From assembly GCA_905233835.1 (NCBI GenBank), contig CAJOGB010000008.1, forward strand, positions 1 to 34,562: a stretch of DNA of 34,562 nt, in the 5' to 3' direction. A program made the position numbers and the translations under genes. The notes under the pieces were generated by a model, which was given only the letters and a program-made list of their open reading frames with translations, ran no database searches and was not told where the DNA came from. Positions 8,327-15,938 of this stretch are shown here, in pieces. The first letter of the stretch is position 1. Each line of letters begins with the position of its first letter. The DNA is from an uncultured Lachnospiraceae bacterium. GTDB lineage: Bacteria; Bacillota; Clostridia; Lachnospirales; Lachnospiraceae.

Positions 8327-10975
8327 CTATAAATATTTTTCCTCGAATTCCCCTCTGGTTAACGGTTTGTCAAACAAATAGCCCTGTACCATATCCACCT
8401 TCATATCGGCGATGGCACTTTGCTGTGACTCCGATTCTACTCCCTCTACAACGACTTCCATATCAATGGAATCCGCCAGTGATGTAACGGTCTTTATAAA
8501 CGCATGAGAGAACTCATCCGATTCCATTCCGTCCACAAAACATTTATCAATCTTAATGATATCCACCGGAAGTGTTTTTAATCTTCCGAGAGATGAATAT
8601 CCGGTTCCGAAATCATCCAAGGCCAAATGAACTCCCAAGTCCCTTAAGCCCTCTAAAACCGTCTGCATTTTATCCCCGTCGCTGGCGGCCAATGACTCCG
8701 TTACTTCCAATGTAAGATTCTGTGCAAAAAGTCCGGTATGCGCCAACACTTCCCGCACGGTTTCTATAATATTTCCCTGCATCAACTGTACAACGGAAAG
8801 ATTTACGTTTACCGTATACTCCGGATGTCCGAAGTCATTCCAATACTTACAGCGCGAGCAAGCTTCCTCCAAGATATACTTTCCGATAGGAACAATCAGT
8901 CCCAAATACTCTGCCAACGGAATAAACTCATTTGGCATTACCAAGCCGAAGTCCTTGGAATTCCAACGAACCAGCGCCTCGGCTCCGCAGCATGGATGCT
9001 TTGGTTTTGTAGCATCCACTAACGGCTGAAAATATACCTCAAACTCTCCGAAGCCGTCATCGATGGCATTTCGCATGGCGCGTTCCATATCCAGTCTGTG
9101 GATGGTCTCATCCGAAGCATTCTTCGAATAGTATTCTATCTGGTTCTTTCCTTTTTGCTTTGCGGAATACATGGCGATGTCCGCACGTTTAAGCAAGGTC
9201 TCCACTTTAGTACCGTCCTTCGGGAAAGAGACCACTCCCATACATGCGGTACAATAATATTCGCTGGAACCTAAGTTCCAAAGCTCACCGAATCTTCTTT
9301 GCAATGTGGAAATCGTCTTTTCCACAAAGTCATGGGAATTCGCCGGTAATAGAATTGCAAACTCGTCACCGCCCAAACGATAACAGTTTCCCACACCTCT
9401 GGTAATTGTCTTTAATGCAACCGCGGTTTTCTGTAAGAATTCATCTCCCTCCGCATGGCCAAGTCCGTCGTTTACGTCCTTAAAGTCATCTAAGTCGATA
9501 TAGATAAAAGTTCCCTGTTCACCGGAGCGAACCGCATCACGAATATAATCCCGTAAATCTTCTTCAAAGCGAAGGCGATTGTAAAGGCCGGTAAGATAAT
9601 CCGTTACCGCGCGCTCTTCAATCTGCTTCTGATAGTTTTTCACTTCCGTTACATCGTAAATGGTGCTTAAGCGAACTTCTCTTCCATCCACCCAGTGAAT
9701 CTTTGAAAAGGATATGGTATACCACTTCTTTGTCTGTTCGGTACAAAACTCCTTAAATTCTTCTAAGGCTTCATCGCTTCCCGTAAGAATTACGTTTTCA
9801 AACTTCTGTCGATCTCTTAAATCCTCAAAAATAGTCTCATAGGTTTCGTTTGTAAATAAGATGTTCTGGCTCGCATGATCGCATACGCAAATACCACATC
9901 CCGCATTTTCCAAAATGGCATCCAAGGCCGCATAAGAACTCGCAAGGGAGTTCTTTGTGACTCTCTTTACAAGTATGGTCTGCAATACCATCTTAATATC
10001 ATTTAAAAGCTTCACATCATCAACAGACCACTTTTTTGGTGTTCCGCTAATGGTAAAACAAACATACATACCAAGCTTATCATTTACAAACAAAGGCAAA
10101 AACACACCTGCCGTAATATCGTAGCTTAAGAAATAAGATTTAAAGTTCTCCGGCAAAATCGCATCTGTGGAAATGGTATAAGGACGTCCCGTAAAAAACG
10201 GAATGCATTCTTTATCCACAGAGAAGAACTTACTCATCATATAATTTCCGTCCACACCGGCCCACTCGCAGATCATATCCACTGTGGTTTCATCCGGATT
10301 CAAACGGAGTAAATATGCATTGGTCAGTTCCATAAAAGAACCGATGTCTCCCAACACATCCTCGGTAATCTTTGCAAAGTCATTGTCCGATTCCATTCGT
10401 CTTAAAATGGAAGTCATCACTTCGTTTCGACGAAGCATACGCTTCATGTGATCTCCGGACAATTCTTTTTCTTCCAGCCGTGTCTCTAATTTATCCTCTC
10501 TGGAGCGAGTGGTAAAATACTGGCTCATTAAGATTTCCATTAAAGCAACGCTGTTTGTATAGTCGTTAAACGTGGTCATTCTGGCATTTTCAAATACCAC
10601 GTCTTCTTCCGCCAAAAGTTCTTTTGCAATGCAGGGAACCAGCATCACACCGATTAAGGAACCCTCGTCATCACGGATTGCCACTCCGCTTAAAAAGATA
10701 TAGGGCTCTTTTGTGTCAAAAGAAATAATGTTTTCAATACTGTTGTTCCCAAAGGATGCCACTAAGGTCTGCATCATCTCCTGGGTAATAAAGTTTCCGA
10801 AAAACTTCTTCGCTTCCTCACTGCCGGAGAAACGCGTAATCGAATGAAAACTCGTATCAAAGCAAGCGGCGTATACATGTGCACTCTCGCAATACGCATC
10901 CTGCATCTTCTGAAACGCATTGATATCAATATCCAATTGTACTTTGTCTGTGTCCCTAAGATTGGTCAATGACAT
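8327..10975 (-). CDS. Cytoplasmic GGDEF-EAL cyclic-di-GMP enzyme with PocR/GAF/PAS-like sensors
   Basis: An 882-residue protein without membrane helices. The region 18-120 (FQKMQDAYCESAHVYAACFD) resembles a PocR-type sensor domain. Residues 190-335 look like a GAF domain and 345-445 like a PAS domain. GGDEF is intact at 535-539, but the inhibitory-site D is replaced (RGVG). EAL is at 665-667. The other EAL residues are present: NVNLS, EVTES, DDFGTGYSS, IIKIDK, EGVES and QGY. Both synthesis and hydrolysis of cyclic-di-GMP therefore look possible; net activity probably depends on the sensors. It is followed 15 bases later by clpX and preceded 20 bases upstream by the frameshifted methyltransferase, all on one strand. 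Confidence 0.9.
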   Translation of the reverse strand: MSLTNLRDTDKVQLDIDINAFQKMQDAYCESAHVYAACFDTSFHSITRFSGSEEAKKFFGNFITQEMMQTLVASFGNNSIENIISFDTKEPYIFLSGVAIRDDEGSLIGVMLVPCIAKELLAEEDVVFENARMTTFNDYTNSVALMEILMSQYFTTRSREDKLETRLEEKELSGDHMKRMLRRNEVMTSILRRMESDNDFAKITEDVLGDIGSFMELTNAYLLRLNPDETTVDMICEWAGVDGNYMMSKFFSVDKECIPFFTGRPYTISTDAILPENFKSYFLSYDITAGVFLPLFVNDKLGMYVCFTISGTPKKWSVDDVKLLNDIKMVLQTILVKRVTKNSLASSYAALDAILENAGCGICVCDHASQNILFTNETYETIFEDLRDRQKFENVILTGSDEALEEFKEFCTEQTKKWYTISFSKIHWVDGREVRLSTIYDVTEVKNYQKQIEERAVTDYLTGLYNRLRFEEDLRDYIRDAVRSGEQGTFIYIDLDDFKDVNDGLGHAEGDEFLQKTAVALKTITRGVGNCYRLGGDEFAILLPANSHDFVEKTISTLQRRFGELWNLGSSEYYCTACMGVVSFPKDGTKVETLLKRADIAMYSAKQKGKNQIEYYSKNASDETIHRLDMERAMRNAIDDGFGEFEVYFQPLVDATKPKHPCCGAEALVRWNSKDFGLVMPNEFIPLAEYLGLIVPIGKYILEEACSRCKYWNDFGHPEYTVNVNLSVVQLMQGNIIETVREVLAHTGLFAQNLTLEVTESLAASDGDKMQTVLEGLRDLGVHLALDDFGTGYSSLGRLKTLPVDIIKIDKCFVDGMESDEFSHAFIKTVTSLADSIDMEVVVEGVESESQQSAIADMKVDMVQGYLFDKPLTRGEFEEKYL

Positions 10976-10995
10976 CTACAGTAGTTCCTCACAGT

Positions 10996-11667
10996 CTATT
11001 TTTTCTTAATGATATAAAGGCTTCGATATCCGCCAAAAGGAATCTCTTCCATCAGATATATGCTCCGGGTTCCTCTGATTTGCTGCTTCATCAAGCCCTT
11101 TTCGTTGGTCAGAATCATCCACACGCTTCCTCTTTTTGAAACAGAAAGAGAAGTCTTAATAAAGGATTTGATAAACTCGATGCGATGTTGTTTATCCTTT
11201 TGAAACAAATCCGGAAACTCGGTAATAATCTCATCAAATACCTCTTTATCCGTATACTCAAAATAATTCTTCCGCAAAAGTTCCGCGTCAACCCCTGCAA
11301 TTTCTATGGATTTTGTTCCTTCCACGATGGCATCATGATAGGTGTCCAACCCCACTGCTTTTCTGATAGGGGCTTTTTTTGCCCGCTCAATCAAAAGGGT
11401 TGCGCTACCGCAAAATGGGTCTAACACGTAAGCATCTTTTTTCAAATACGGATAACACATCTCCGTCATACAGGAAGCCTTCTGGGGCGCCATGGACGTA
11501 GATGTTTTGTTTGTCCGATATAAAAAGCGGTCGGATTTAAACTCCCGAAACCAAAGATACATACCAAAGGTTTCATCTTTTCTTTGTGCAAAAAGAACTT
11601 CGATCCGGTGCATTTGTAAGGCGCTCCGGATAGAGTTCCTCCAGAGTTTTTGAAAATGCATTTGCAA
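10996..11667 (-). CDS. RlmL/Trm11-like methyltransferase, C-terminal part (frameshifted)
   Basis: This frame carries the SAM-binding half of a THUMP-type nucleic-acid methyltransferase: DPFCGSATLLIERA is the glycine-rich motif I. VGLDTYHDAI and FGGYRSLYIIKKK complete the Rossmann-like fold. The catalytic motif IV, usually N-x-P-F/Y, reads TEFPDLFQ here, so activity is uncertain. The true open part starts near 11612, where the homologous sequence continues from the other frame (LTNAP in one, HRIEVLFAQRKDETFG in the other). The ATG at 11667 has no convincing ribosome site and I regard it as an artefact of the frameshift. Read with 11573-12454 as one broken gene, unless a sequencing error is responsible. 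Confidence 0.7.
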   Translation of the reverse strand: MQMHFQKLWRNSIRSALQMHRIEVLFAQRKDETFGMYLWFREFKSDRFLYRTNKTSTSMAPQKASCMTEMCYPYLKKDAYVLDPFCGSATLLIERAKKAPIRKAVGLDTYHDAIVEGTKSIEIAGVDAELLRKNYFEYTDKEVFDEIITEFPDLFQKDKQHRIEFIKSFIKTSLSVSKRGSVWMILTNEKGLMKQQIRGTRSIYLMEEIPFGGYRSLYIIKKK

Positions 11668-12454
11668 CTTTATGCTTTTCTTCTTTGTCCTCTTTTTGAA
11701 GCATCACATTCACTCTAAAAAAGATGCATCCTTCTCCGGACAGATAGTTGGAAAGCATCTGCATAAGAAGAGAATTTTGAATCACTTCCCTACGATCTTC
11801 AAAGGTAAACAAAGAGTCTTTTTTTATCGGAACAATGAAGTATATTTTATCATAAATACGGCTGGAAAGTATAGGGGATATATTCTCACTCATCACTCGG
11901 ATTCCGAAGGGAGTTTTCCTGATATCCTCTGCATTTAAACCATTTCTGATAAGTTCCTTCATCAAGTATTTTTCATGCCCTTTTACCAGGGTGAGAAGAA
12001 GAGGAACCTTTTTGGATATTCCGTTAAATGTATGTATTTGATTTGCATCGGTTAAACAAAGCAACCTTCTTTGTTCTTCCGAGATATGCTTATTTTCTTC
12101 CTCCGTAAAGGAATGGGTTTGGATGTAGCGTTTACGTTCCTTTAAACCGGACATCATCTCATCGGAAAGTTCGACATGAAGATCCTCCAATGCCTTTAAA
12201 TACGATGCACGTACATAAAGCACCGGTTCTTTATCATAGGTTTCATATAAGATCTCTGCAATTTCTGCTTTTTGTTTTTCCTCCCAAGGAAGTATTCCGA
12301 ATAGTAACGCCGCATTTTTTCTGGTTTTTGCGTCCTCATCCGTGATGGCCGCATATAATTCTTTTTGTTGTAAACAAAGGTCTTTCGCAAAGCCCGCGTC
12401 CTCTTTCGCGCGCTTGCGATACCCGCTGATTCTTTCTCGAATTGTCTCTCCCAT
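11573..12454 (-). CDS. RlmL/Trm11-like methyltransferase, N-terminal part (frameshifted)
   Basis: This is the N-terminal part of the same protein, ending prematurely at 11573. It contains a helical region (residues 1-150), then a THUMP-like stretch with LLTLVKGHEKYLMKELIRNG and RIYDKIYFIVPI, and ends with TLEELYPERLTNAP before a short nonsense tail DRSSFCTKKR. In intact relatives the ERLTN(S/A)P motif leads straight into the methyltransferase domain, which here lies one frame away. The frame is open to 12490, but ATG 12454 (MGETIRERI) has an AAGGA site 7 bases upstream, so I choose it. Upstream on the other strand is the candidate small RNA. Confidence 0.7.
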   Translation of the reverse strand: MGETIRERISGYRKRAKEDAGFAKDLCLQQKELYAAITDEDAKTRKNAALLFGILPWEEKQKAEIAEILYETYDKEPVLYVRASYLKALEDLHVELSDEMMSGLKERKRYIQTHSFTEEENKHISEEQRRLLCLTDANQIHTFNGISKKVPLLLTLVKGHEKYLMKELIRNGLNAEDIRKTPFGIRVMSENISPILSSRIYDKIYFIVPIKKDSLFTFEDRREVIQNSLLMQMLSNYLSGEGCIFFRVNVMLQKEDKEEKHKVANAFSKTLEELYPERLTNAPDRSSFCTKKR

Positions 12455-12521
12455 AAATTTTCCTTTGTGTAATATGTACAAAAACCGCATGTCATTTTTG
12501 TCTATTTTGTCATTTTGCCGA

Positions 12522-12550
12522 TAGACTTAATGGACAAGTGGGAATATAAT
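12522..12550 (+). promoter_or_regulatory. Promoter of the candidate small RNA
   Basis: -35 TAGACT (12522-12527), a 17-base spacer and a consensus -10 TATAAT (12545-12550). Transcription would start near 12557. No plus-strand protein gene follows; the transcript would end in the terminator at 12618-12649. Confidence 0.5.
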
Positions 12551-12556
12551 TGGAAA

Positions 12557-12649
12557 CGAATTAGAGATGTGAACCCCTCATATCTCATAAGTATTTCCCC
12601 TTTATATAACCCCCTTTAAAACAACCTACCGTTTAGGTTGTTTTTTTTT
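12557..12649 (+). ncRNA. Candidate C-rich trans-acting small RNA
   Basis: An unannotated plus-strand unit of about 93 bases between two minus-strand genes, with its own promoter and terminator and no open frame with a ribosome site. It holds a 9-base-pair hairpin (12564-12572 with 12578-12586, one G-U pair) whose loop is ACCCC. A single-stranded AT-rich linker follows with TTTCCCCTTT (12594-12603) and ACCCCCTTT, then the terminator hairpin. Unpaired CCCC motifs are the seed type used by Firmicutes small RNAs such as RsaE/RoxS to pair with Shine-Dalgarno sequences. This is an inference from layout; I do not recognise it as a named family. Confidence 0.55.
12618..12649 (+). terminator. Rho-independent terminator of the candidate small RNA
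   Basis: Stem ACAACCTA (12621-12628) with TAGGTTGT (12634-12641), loop CCGTT, extended by A-T pairs and followed by a run of T to 12649. It points rightward, where no protein gene ends. Confidence 0.85.
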
Positions 12650-12673
12650 GCGGTTTTTTCTAAGTCAATTGTT

Positions 12674-12720
12674 AATAAAAAAGGAAGGTGAATCCCTTTT
12701 TTACCGGATTCATCTTCCTT
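12674..12720 (-). terminator. Terminator of the branched-chain aminotransferase gene
   Basis: On the minus strand a 15-base-pair stem (12706-12720 with 12681-12695, one mismatch) is followed by TTTTATT. It starts 12 bases after the stop codon. Confidence 0.88.
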
Positions 12721-12732
12721 AGTGCGTTAAAA

Positions 12733-13800
12733 CTATTCCACAGGGACAATCCAATTATATTTATCTTCGATTCTGCCCCACTGGATGCCGGTAAGTGTAT
12801 CATAGAGTTTCTGTGTAAGCTCGCCGGTTTTCATATCATTGATAACGACCACGTCGTCTTTATAGCGAAGTTCTCCTACCGGAGAGATAACCGCAGCCGT
12901 ACCGGTTCCGAATACCTCTTCGAGTCTTCCGTCATGACCCGCTTTCATCAAATCATCAACGGCTAACTTTGTCTCATTTACCTTGTAACCCCAGTCACGA
13001 AGCAAATGAATCATAGAATCTCTGGTTACACCCGGAAGCACGGTTCCTTCAATGGGAGCGGTATAGATTTCACCATCGATTTTGAACATGATGTTCATGG
13101 TGCCCACTTCCTCTACATACTTTCTTTCTTCACCGTCAAGCCAAAGAACCTGGGTATAGCCAAGCTTTTCAGCCTTTACCTGACCGAGAATAGAACCTGC
13201 GTAGTTTCCGCCACACTTTGTAAAGCCGGTTCCGCCCTTAACGGCACGTACCAACTCATCTTCCACTAAAATCTTTACCGGATCTAAGCCTGTCGGATAG
13301 TATGCTCCTACCGGGCAGCAAATGATGATAAATTTATAAGAAGAAGCCATATGTACACCAAGGGCTGCTTCTGTTGCAAACATATACGGGCGAATATAAA
13401 GCGACGTATCCTTTGCGTGCGGTACCCAGTCTTCTTCGCATTTCACGATAGCCTTTACCGCATCCACAAACATATCCACCGGGAACTCCGGCATGCAAAG
13501 ACGTGCGTTGGAATTGATCATACGCTTCGCATTCATTTCCGGTCTGAAAAGCTGAATCTTTCCTTCTGCGGTACGATATGCCTTTAAACCTTCGAATGTT
13601 TCCTGCGCATAGTGAAGTGTTACGCAAGCCGGATCCATTGGAATCGGTGCATTGGGCTCAATTCTGGCATCGTGCCATCCCTGATCTTTGTCCCAGTCCA
13701 TCACAAACATATAGTCTGTCATGTACTTTCCGAATCCGAGTTTTGATTCGTCCTGCGGCTTTTCTTTCAAAACGTCGCGTTTGATAAATTTGATTTCCAT
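12733..13800 (-). CDS. ilvE: Branched-chain amino-acid aminotransferase
   Basis: A PLP enzyme that transfers the amino group between glutamate and the 2-oxo acids of leucine, isoleucine and valine. FTKCGGNYAGSILGQ contains the Schiff-base lysine (about residue 195), in the same KxGGNY context as E. coli IlvE. LHYAQETFEGLKAYR and EEVGTMNIMF are further class IV signatures. The length of 355 residues and the sequence fit the longer (BCAT-II) type. ATG 13800 is chosen because GGAGG lies 5 bases before it; the upstream ATG at 13812 overlaps that site. The promoter is at 13851-13879. No T-box leader is visible, the untranslated leader being only about 45 bases. Confidence 0.95.
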   Translation of the reverse strand: MEIKFIKRDVLKEKPQDESKLGFGKYMTDYMFVMDWDKDQGWHDARIEPNAPIPMDPACVTLHYAQETFEGLKAYRTAEGKIQLFRPEMNAKRMINSNARLCMPEFPVDMFVDAVKAIVKCEEDWVPHAKDTSLYIRPYMFATEAALGVHMASSYKFIIICCPVGAYYPTGLDPVKILVEDELVRAVKGGTGFTKCGGNYAGSILGQVKAEKLGYTQVLWLDGEERKYVEEVGTMNIMFKIDGEIYTAPIEGTVLPGVTRDSMIHLLRDWGYKVNETKLAVDDLMKAGHDGRLEEVFGTGTAAVISPVGELRYKDDVVVINDMKTGELTQKLYDTLTGIQWGRIEDKYNWIVPVE

Positions 13801-13850
13801 GTTAGCCTCCATTAAGTAATCTTATTTTCTTTTTTCCTTTTTTCTAAAAC

Positions 13851-13879
13851 ATTATCGACCTTTTCAGTTGCAGTGTCAA
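13851..13879 (-). promoter_or_regulatory. Promoter of ilvE
   Basis: On the minus strand: perfect -35 TTGACA (13879-13874), 17-base spacer, -10 GATAAT (13856-13851). It abuts the -35 box of the divergent flavin reductase promoter. Confidence 0.75.
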
Positions 13880-13896
13880 GATTTCTTCGCTATACT
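13868..13896 (+). promoter_or_regulatory. Promoter of the flavin reductase gene
   Basis: -35 TTGCAG (13868-13873), 17-base spacer, -10 TATACT (13891-13896). Its spacer contains the -35 box of the opposing ilvE promoter. Confidence 0.65.
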
Positions 13897-13933
13897 AAAG
13901 GCAGAGTTTTTATTCAAATAAGGAGAGTATTTT

Positions 13934-14437
13934 ATGCACACATTTCAACCATATCCGATTGATACCGTAGAAATAAATCCCTTTAAGTTAATTGGAAAAG
14001 ACTGGGGCGTTATTACCGCAGAAAAAGACGGAAAAGTAAATGCCATGACCGCTTCCTGGGGAGGCATGGGTGTTTTATGGAATAAGAACGTTATGAACAT
14101 CTACGTTCGCGAGTCTCGCTACACCAAAGAGTTTTTGGATGCCGGTGATTTATTCTCCGTTACCTTCTTTGATGAAAAGTATCGCAGTTCCTTAAAATAC
14201 TTAGGCGCTGTTTCCGGTAGAGACGAGGATAAAATCGCTAACGCTCGTTTAAATATTAACCACGACTTAAACGTTCCCTTTATCGATGAAGGAAACTTCG
14301 TCATCATCTGTAAAAAGTTATGCTCCGCTCCCATTCTTCCGGATAGCATTCCGGAGAAATACAAAGAGGAGTTTTATCCAAACGGCGACTACCACACCGT
14401 TTACTTAGGCGAGATCATCGACCTACTTGCTCGCTAA
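13934..14437 (+). CDS. Flavin reductase-like FMN-binding split-barrel protein
   Basis: A 167-residue cytoplasmic protein of the flavin-reductase-like split-barrel family. WGVITAEKDGKVNAMTASWG is the typical FMN-binding N-terminal strand-turn-strand with the N-x-M-T-A-S motif, and FSVTFFDEKYRSSLKYLGAVSGRD follows as in small clostridial members. These proteins bind FMN and reduce it, or use it for small electron-transfer reactions; the substrate is unknown. The start has AAGGAG 8 bases upstream. Transcribed alone from 13868-13896, divergent from ilvE, and ended by the terminator at 14480-14514. Confidence 0.85.
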   Translation: MHTFQPYPIDTVEINPFKLIGKDWGVITAEKDGKVNAMTASWGGMGVLWNKNVMNIYVRESRYTKEFLDAGDLFSVTFFDEKYRSSLKYLGAVSGRDEDKIANARLNINHDLNVPFIDEGNFVIICKKLCSAPILPDSIPEKYKEEFYPNGDYHTVYLGEIIDLLAR

Positions 14438-14444
14438 GAGATAA

Positions 14445-14457
14445 GGGGTCTGACCCC
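14445..14457. repeat. Short GGGGTC/GACCCC palindrome
   Basis: GGGGTCTGACCCC is a near-perfect 13-base palindrome eight bases after the flavin reductase stop. It occurs only once in this window. Similar palindromes recur in many genomes, but its role here is unknown. Confidence 0.3.
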
Positions 14458-14479
14458 ATTAGAAAATTGTTACAAAAAT

Positions 14480-14514
14480 AAGAGACAGGAGCTTAAGCTC
14501 TTGTCTCTTTTTTC
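14480..14514. terminator. Bidirectional terminator between flavin reductase and MATE genes
   Basis: Stem AGAGACAGGAGC (14481-14492) with GCTCTTGTCTCT (14497-14508), loop TTAA, followed by T6 on the plus strand and ATTTTTGT on the minus strand. It overlaps the last codons of the MATE gene. Confidence 0.8.
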
Positions 14515-15833
14515 TTTAGGAATAAATAATACAAAATCAATACCACAGAACTGATGGTCCAGGTAATGGGATATACCACGTAAGTCATGTAAATGGTATG
14601 CACGTACAGTGACGAAATCGTAAGGATTAAAACTCGCGCCACACACCAGCAGAACAAGAACACGTACATGGGCACCATAGGCTTTCCGATACCTCGAAGT
14701 ACCGCCGACATAAAGTGGGTAAAGGCACACATAAAGAAAAACAGTGTTACGATATGTGCCCGCTCTACGCCGTAGAAAATAACATCCGGATTGGTATCAA
14801 ACATCCGCACCAACGGTTCGGCAAAAACAAACAACAATACTCCCATAACCTCGGCAGTGGCTAAGGTACAAAAGGCTCCGAAGAAAACTCCCTTTTTCAT
14901 TCGATCCGTCTTTCCCGCACCTACGTTTTGGCTTACGAAGGTGGTGATGGCCATACAAAAGCTGGTTACCGGGATAAACATAAACCCTTCCACTTTTACA
15001 TAGGCTCCGATCCCCGCCATTGCCAGTTCTCCAAAAGAGTTGATATAAGACTGAATCACCACATTGGAAAAGGCCATGATGGAGTTTTGCAATCCGGAGG
15101 GCAAGCCGAAGTTTAGGATTCGTTTTGTCATCTTTGCGGTCATACCAAGTTTCTTAAACACAATCCGATAATCCGCTTCTACTTTCATAAGTCTTCGAAG
15201 GCAAAGCAGCGCACTGGAAAGCTGAGACATCACCGTGGCAAAAGCAGCCGCTCCCACTCCCATATGAAATCCCGCGATTAAAATCAAATCCAAAACCACG
15301 TTGATCAGGGACGAAAACATCAAATAATAAAGGGGATGTTTTGAATCTCCGGAAGCCTGCAAAATACCCATAAAAACGTTATACATTACAAACCCCAAAG
15401 ATCCCGCAAAATACACTCTAAAATACATAACCGACTGCTCGTATACCACATCCGGCGTACTCATCATCTTTAAAATCCAGGGTGTAAGCCCCACACCAAC
15501 AACCGTCATCAGTAAGGAAGAAATCAGCCCCAGCATCACGGTGGTATGTACGGCAATCTCCGTATTCTTCTTATCCTCCGCTCCGATGAATCGAGCAATC
15601 ACCACTCCGGCGCCCATGGAAATTCCGTTAAAGAAACCCACAAATAAGAAAATCAAGTTTCCCGCGGAACTAACGGCAGCAAGTGCATTGCTTCCTGCAA
15701 AGTTTCCCACGATTAAGGAATCCACAGCATTATACAATTGTTGAAATAGATTTCCTAAAAATAACGGAAAGGCAAACCCAATCAGTTTTTTCCGAATGGA
15801 ACCCTCCGTCATTAAATTCGCTTTAGCATTCAT
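14493..15833 (-). CDS. MATE family multidrug/sodium-type efflux transporter
   Basis: A 446-residue integral membrane protein with about 12 hydrophobic helices in two repeated halves. The N-terminus IRKKLIGFAFPLFLGNLFQQLYNAVDSLIVG is the MATE signature, followed by NGISMGAGVVIARFIGAED. The second half opens at RILNFGLPSGLQNSIMAF. MATE proteins export cationic drugs or metabolites in exchange for Na+ or H+; the substrate here cannot be told. No strong ribosome site precedes the ATG. The upstream divergent region to yitT holds a perfect dyad (15886-15907) that could bind a regulator. Confidence 0.93.
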   Translation of the reverse strand: MNAKANLMTEGSIRKKLIGFAFPLFLGNLFQQLYNAVDSLIVGNFAGSNALAAVSSAGNLIFLFVGFFNGISMGAGVVIARFIGAEDKKNTEIAVHTTVMLGLISSLLMTVVGVGLTPWILKMMSTPDVVYEQSVMYFRVYFAGSLGFVMYNVFMGILQASGDSKHPLYYLMFSSLINVVLDLILIAGFHMGVGAAAFATVMSQLSSALLCLRRLMKVEADYRIVFKKLGMTAKMTKRILNFGLPSGLQNSIMAFSNVVIQSYINSFGELAMAGIGAYVKVEGFMFIPVTSFCMAITTFVSQNVGAGKTDRMKKGVFFGAFCTLATAEVMGVLLFVFAEPLVRMFDTNPDVIFYGVERAHIVTLFFFMCAFTHFMSAVLRGIGKPMVPMYVFLFCWCVARVLILTISSLYVHTIYMTYVVYPITWTISSVVLILYYLFLKKKETRA

Positions 15834-15885
15834 GAAATCATCATACCATAGAAAAGCGAAAAAAGTTACGGATAATCTTCTTATC

Positions 15886-15907
15886 TATCATAAAATTTGT
15901 TATGATA
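15886..15907. promoter_or_regulatory. Perfect dyad between divergent MATE and YitT genes
   Basis: TATCATAA (15886-15893) and TTATGATA (15900-15907) form an 8-base inverted repeat around AATTTG. Each arm contains TATGAT on one strand, a plausible -10 box for the gene that strand serves. A dimeric repressor here could cover both -10 boxes. No good -35 boxes are seen. Confidence 0.45.
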
Positions 15908-15938
15908 AATAAAGTAAAAACATACTTGGAGACGTAAA

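Noticed and set aside
11573..11667. Programmed frameshifting in the methyltransferase gene
   Set aside because: No slippery heptamer or downstream stimulatory structure is visible at the junction, and the catalytic motif also looks decayed.
13801..13850. T-box or leucine-type leader before ilvE
   Set aside because: The leader is only about 45 bases and has no T-box stem or conserved T-box sequence.
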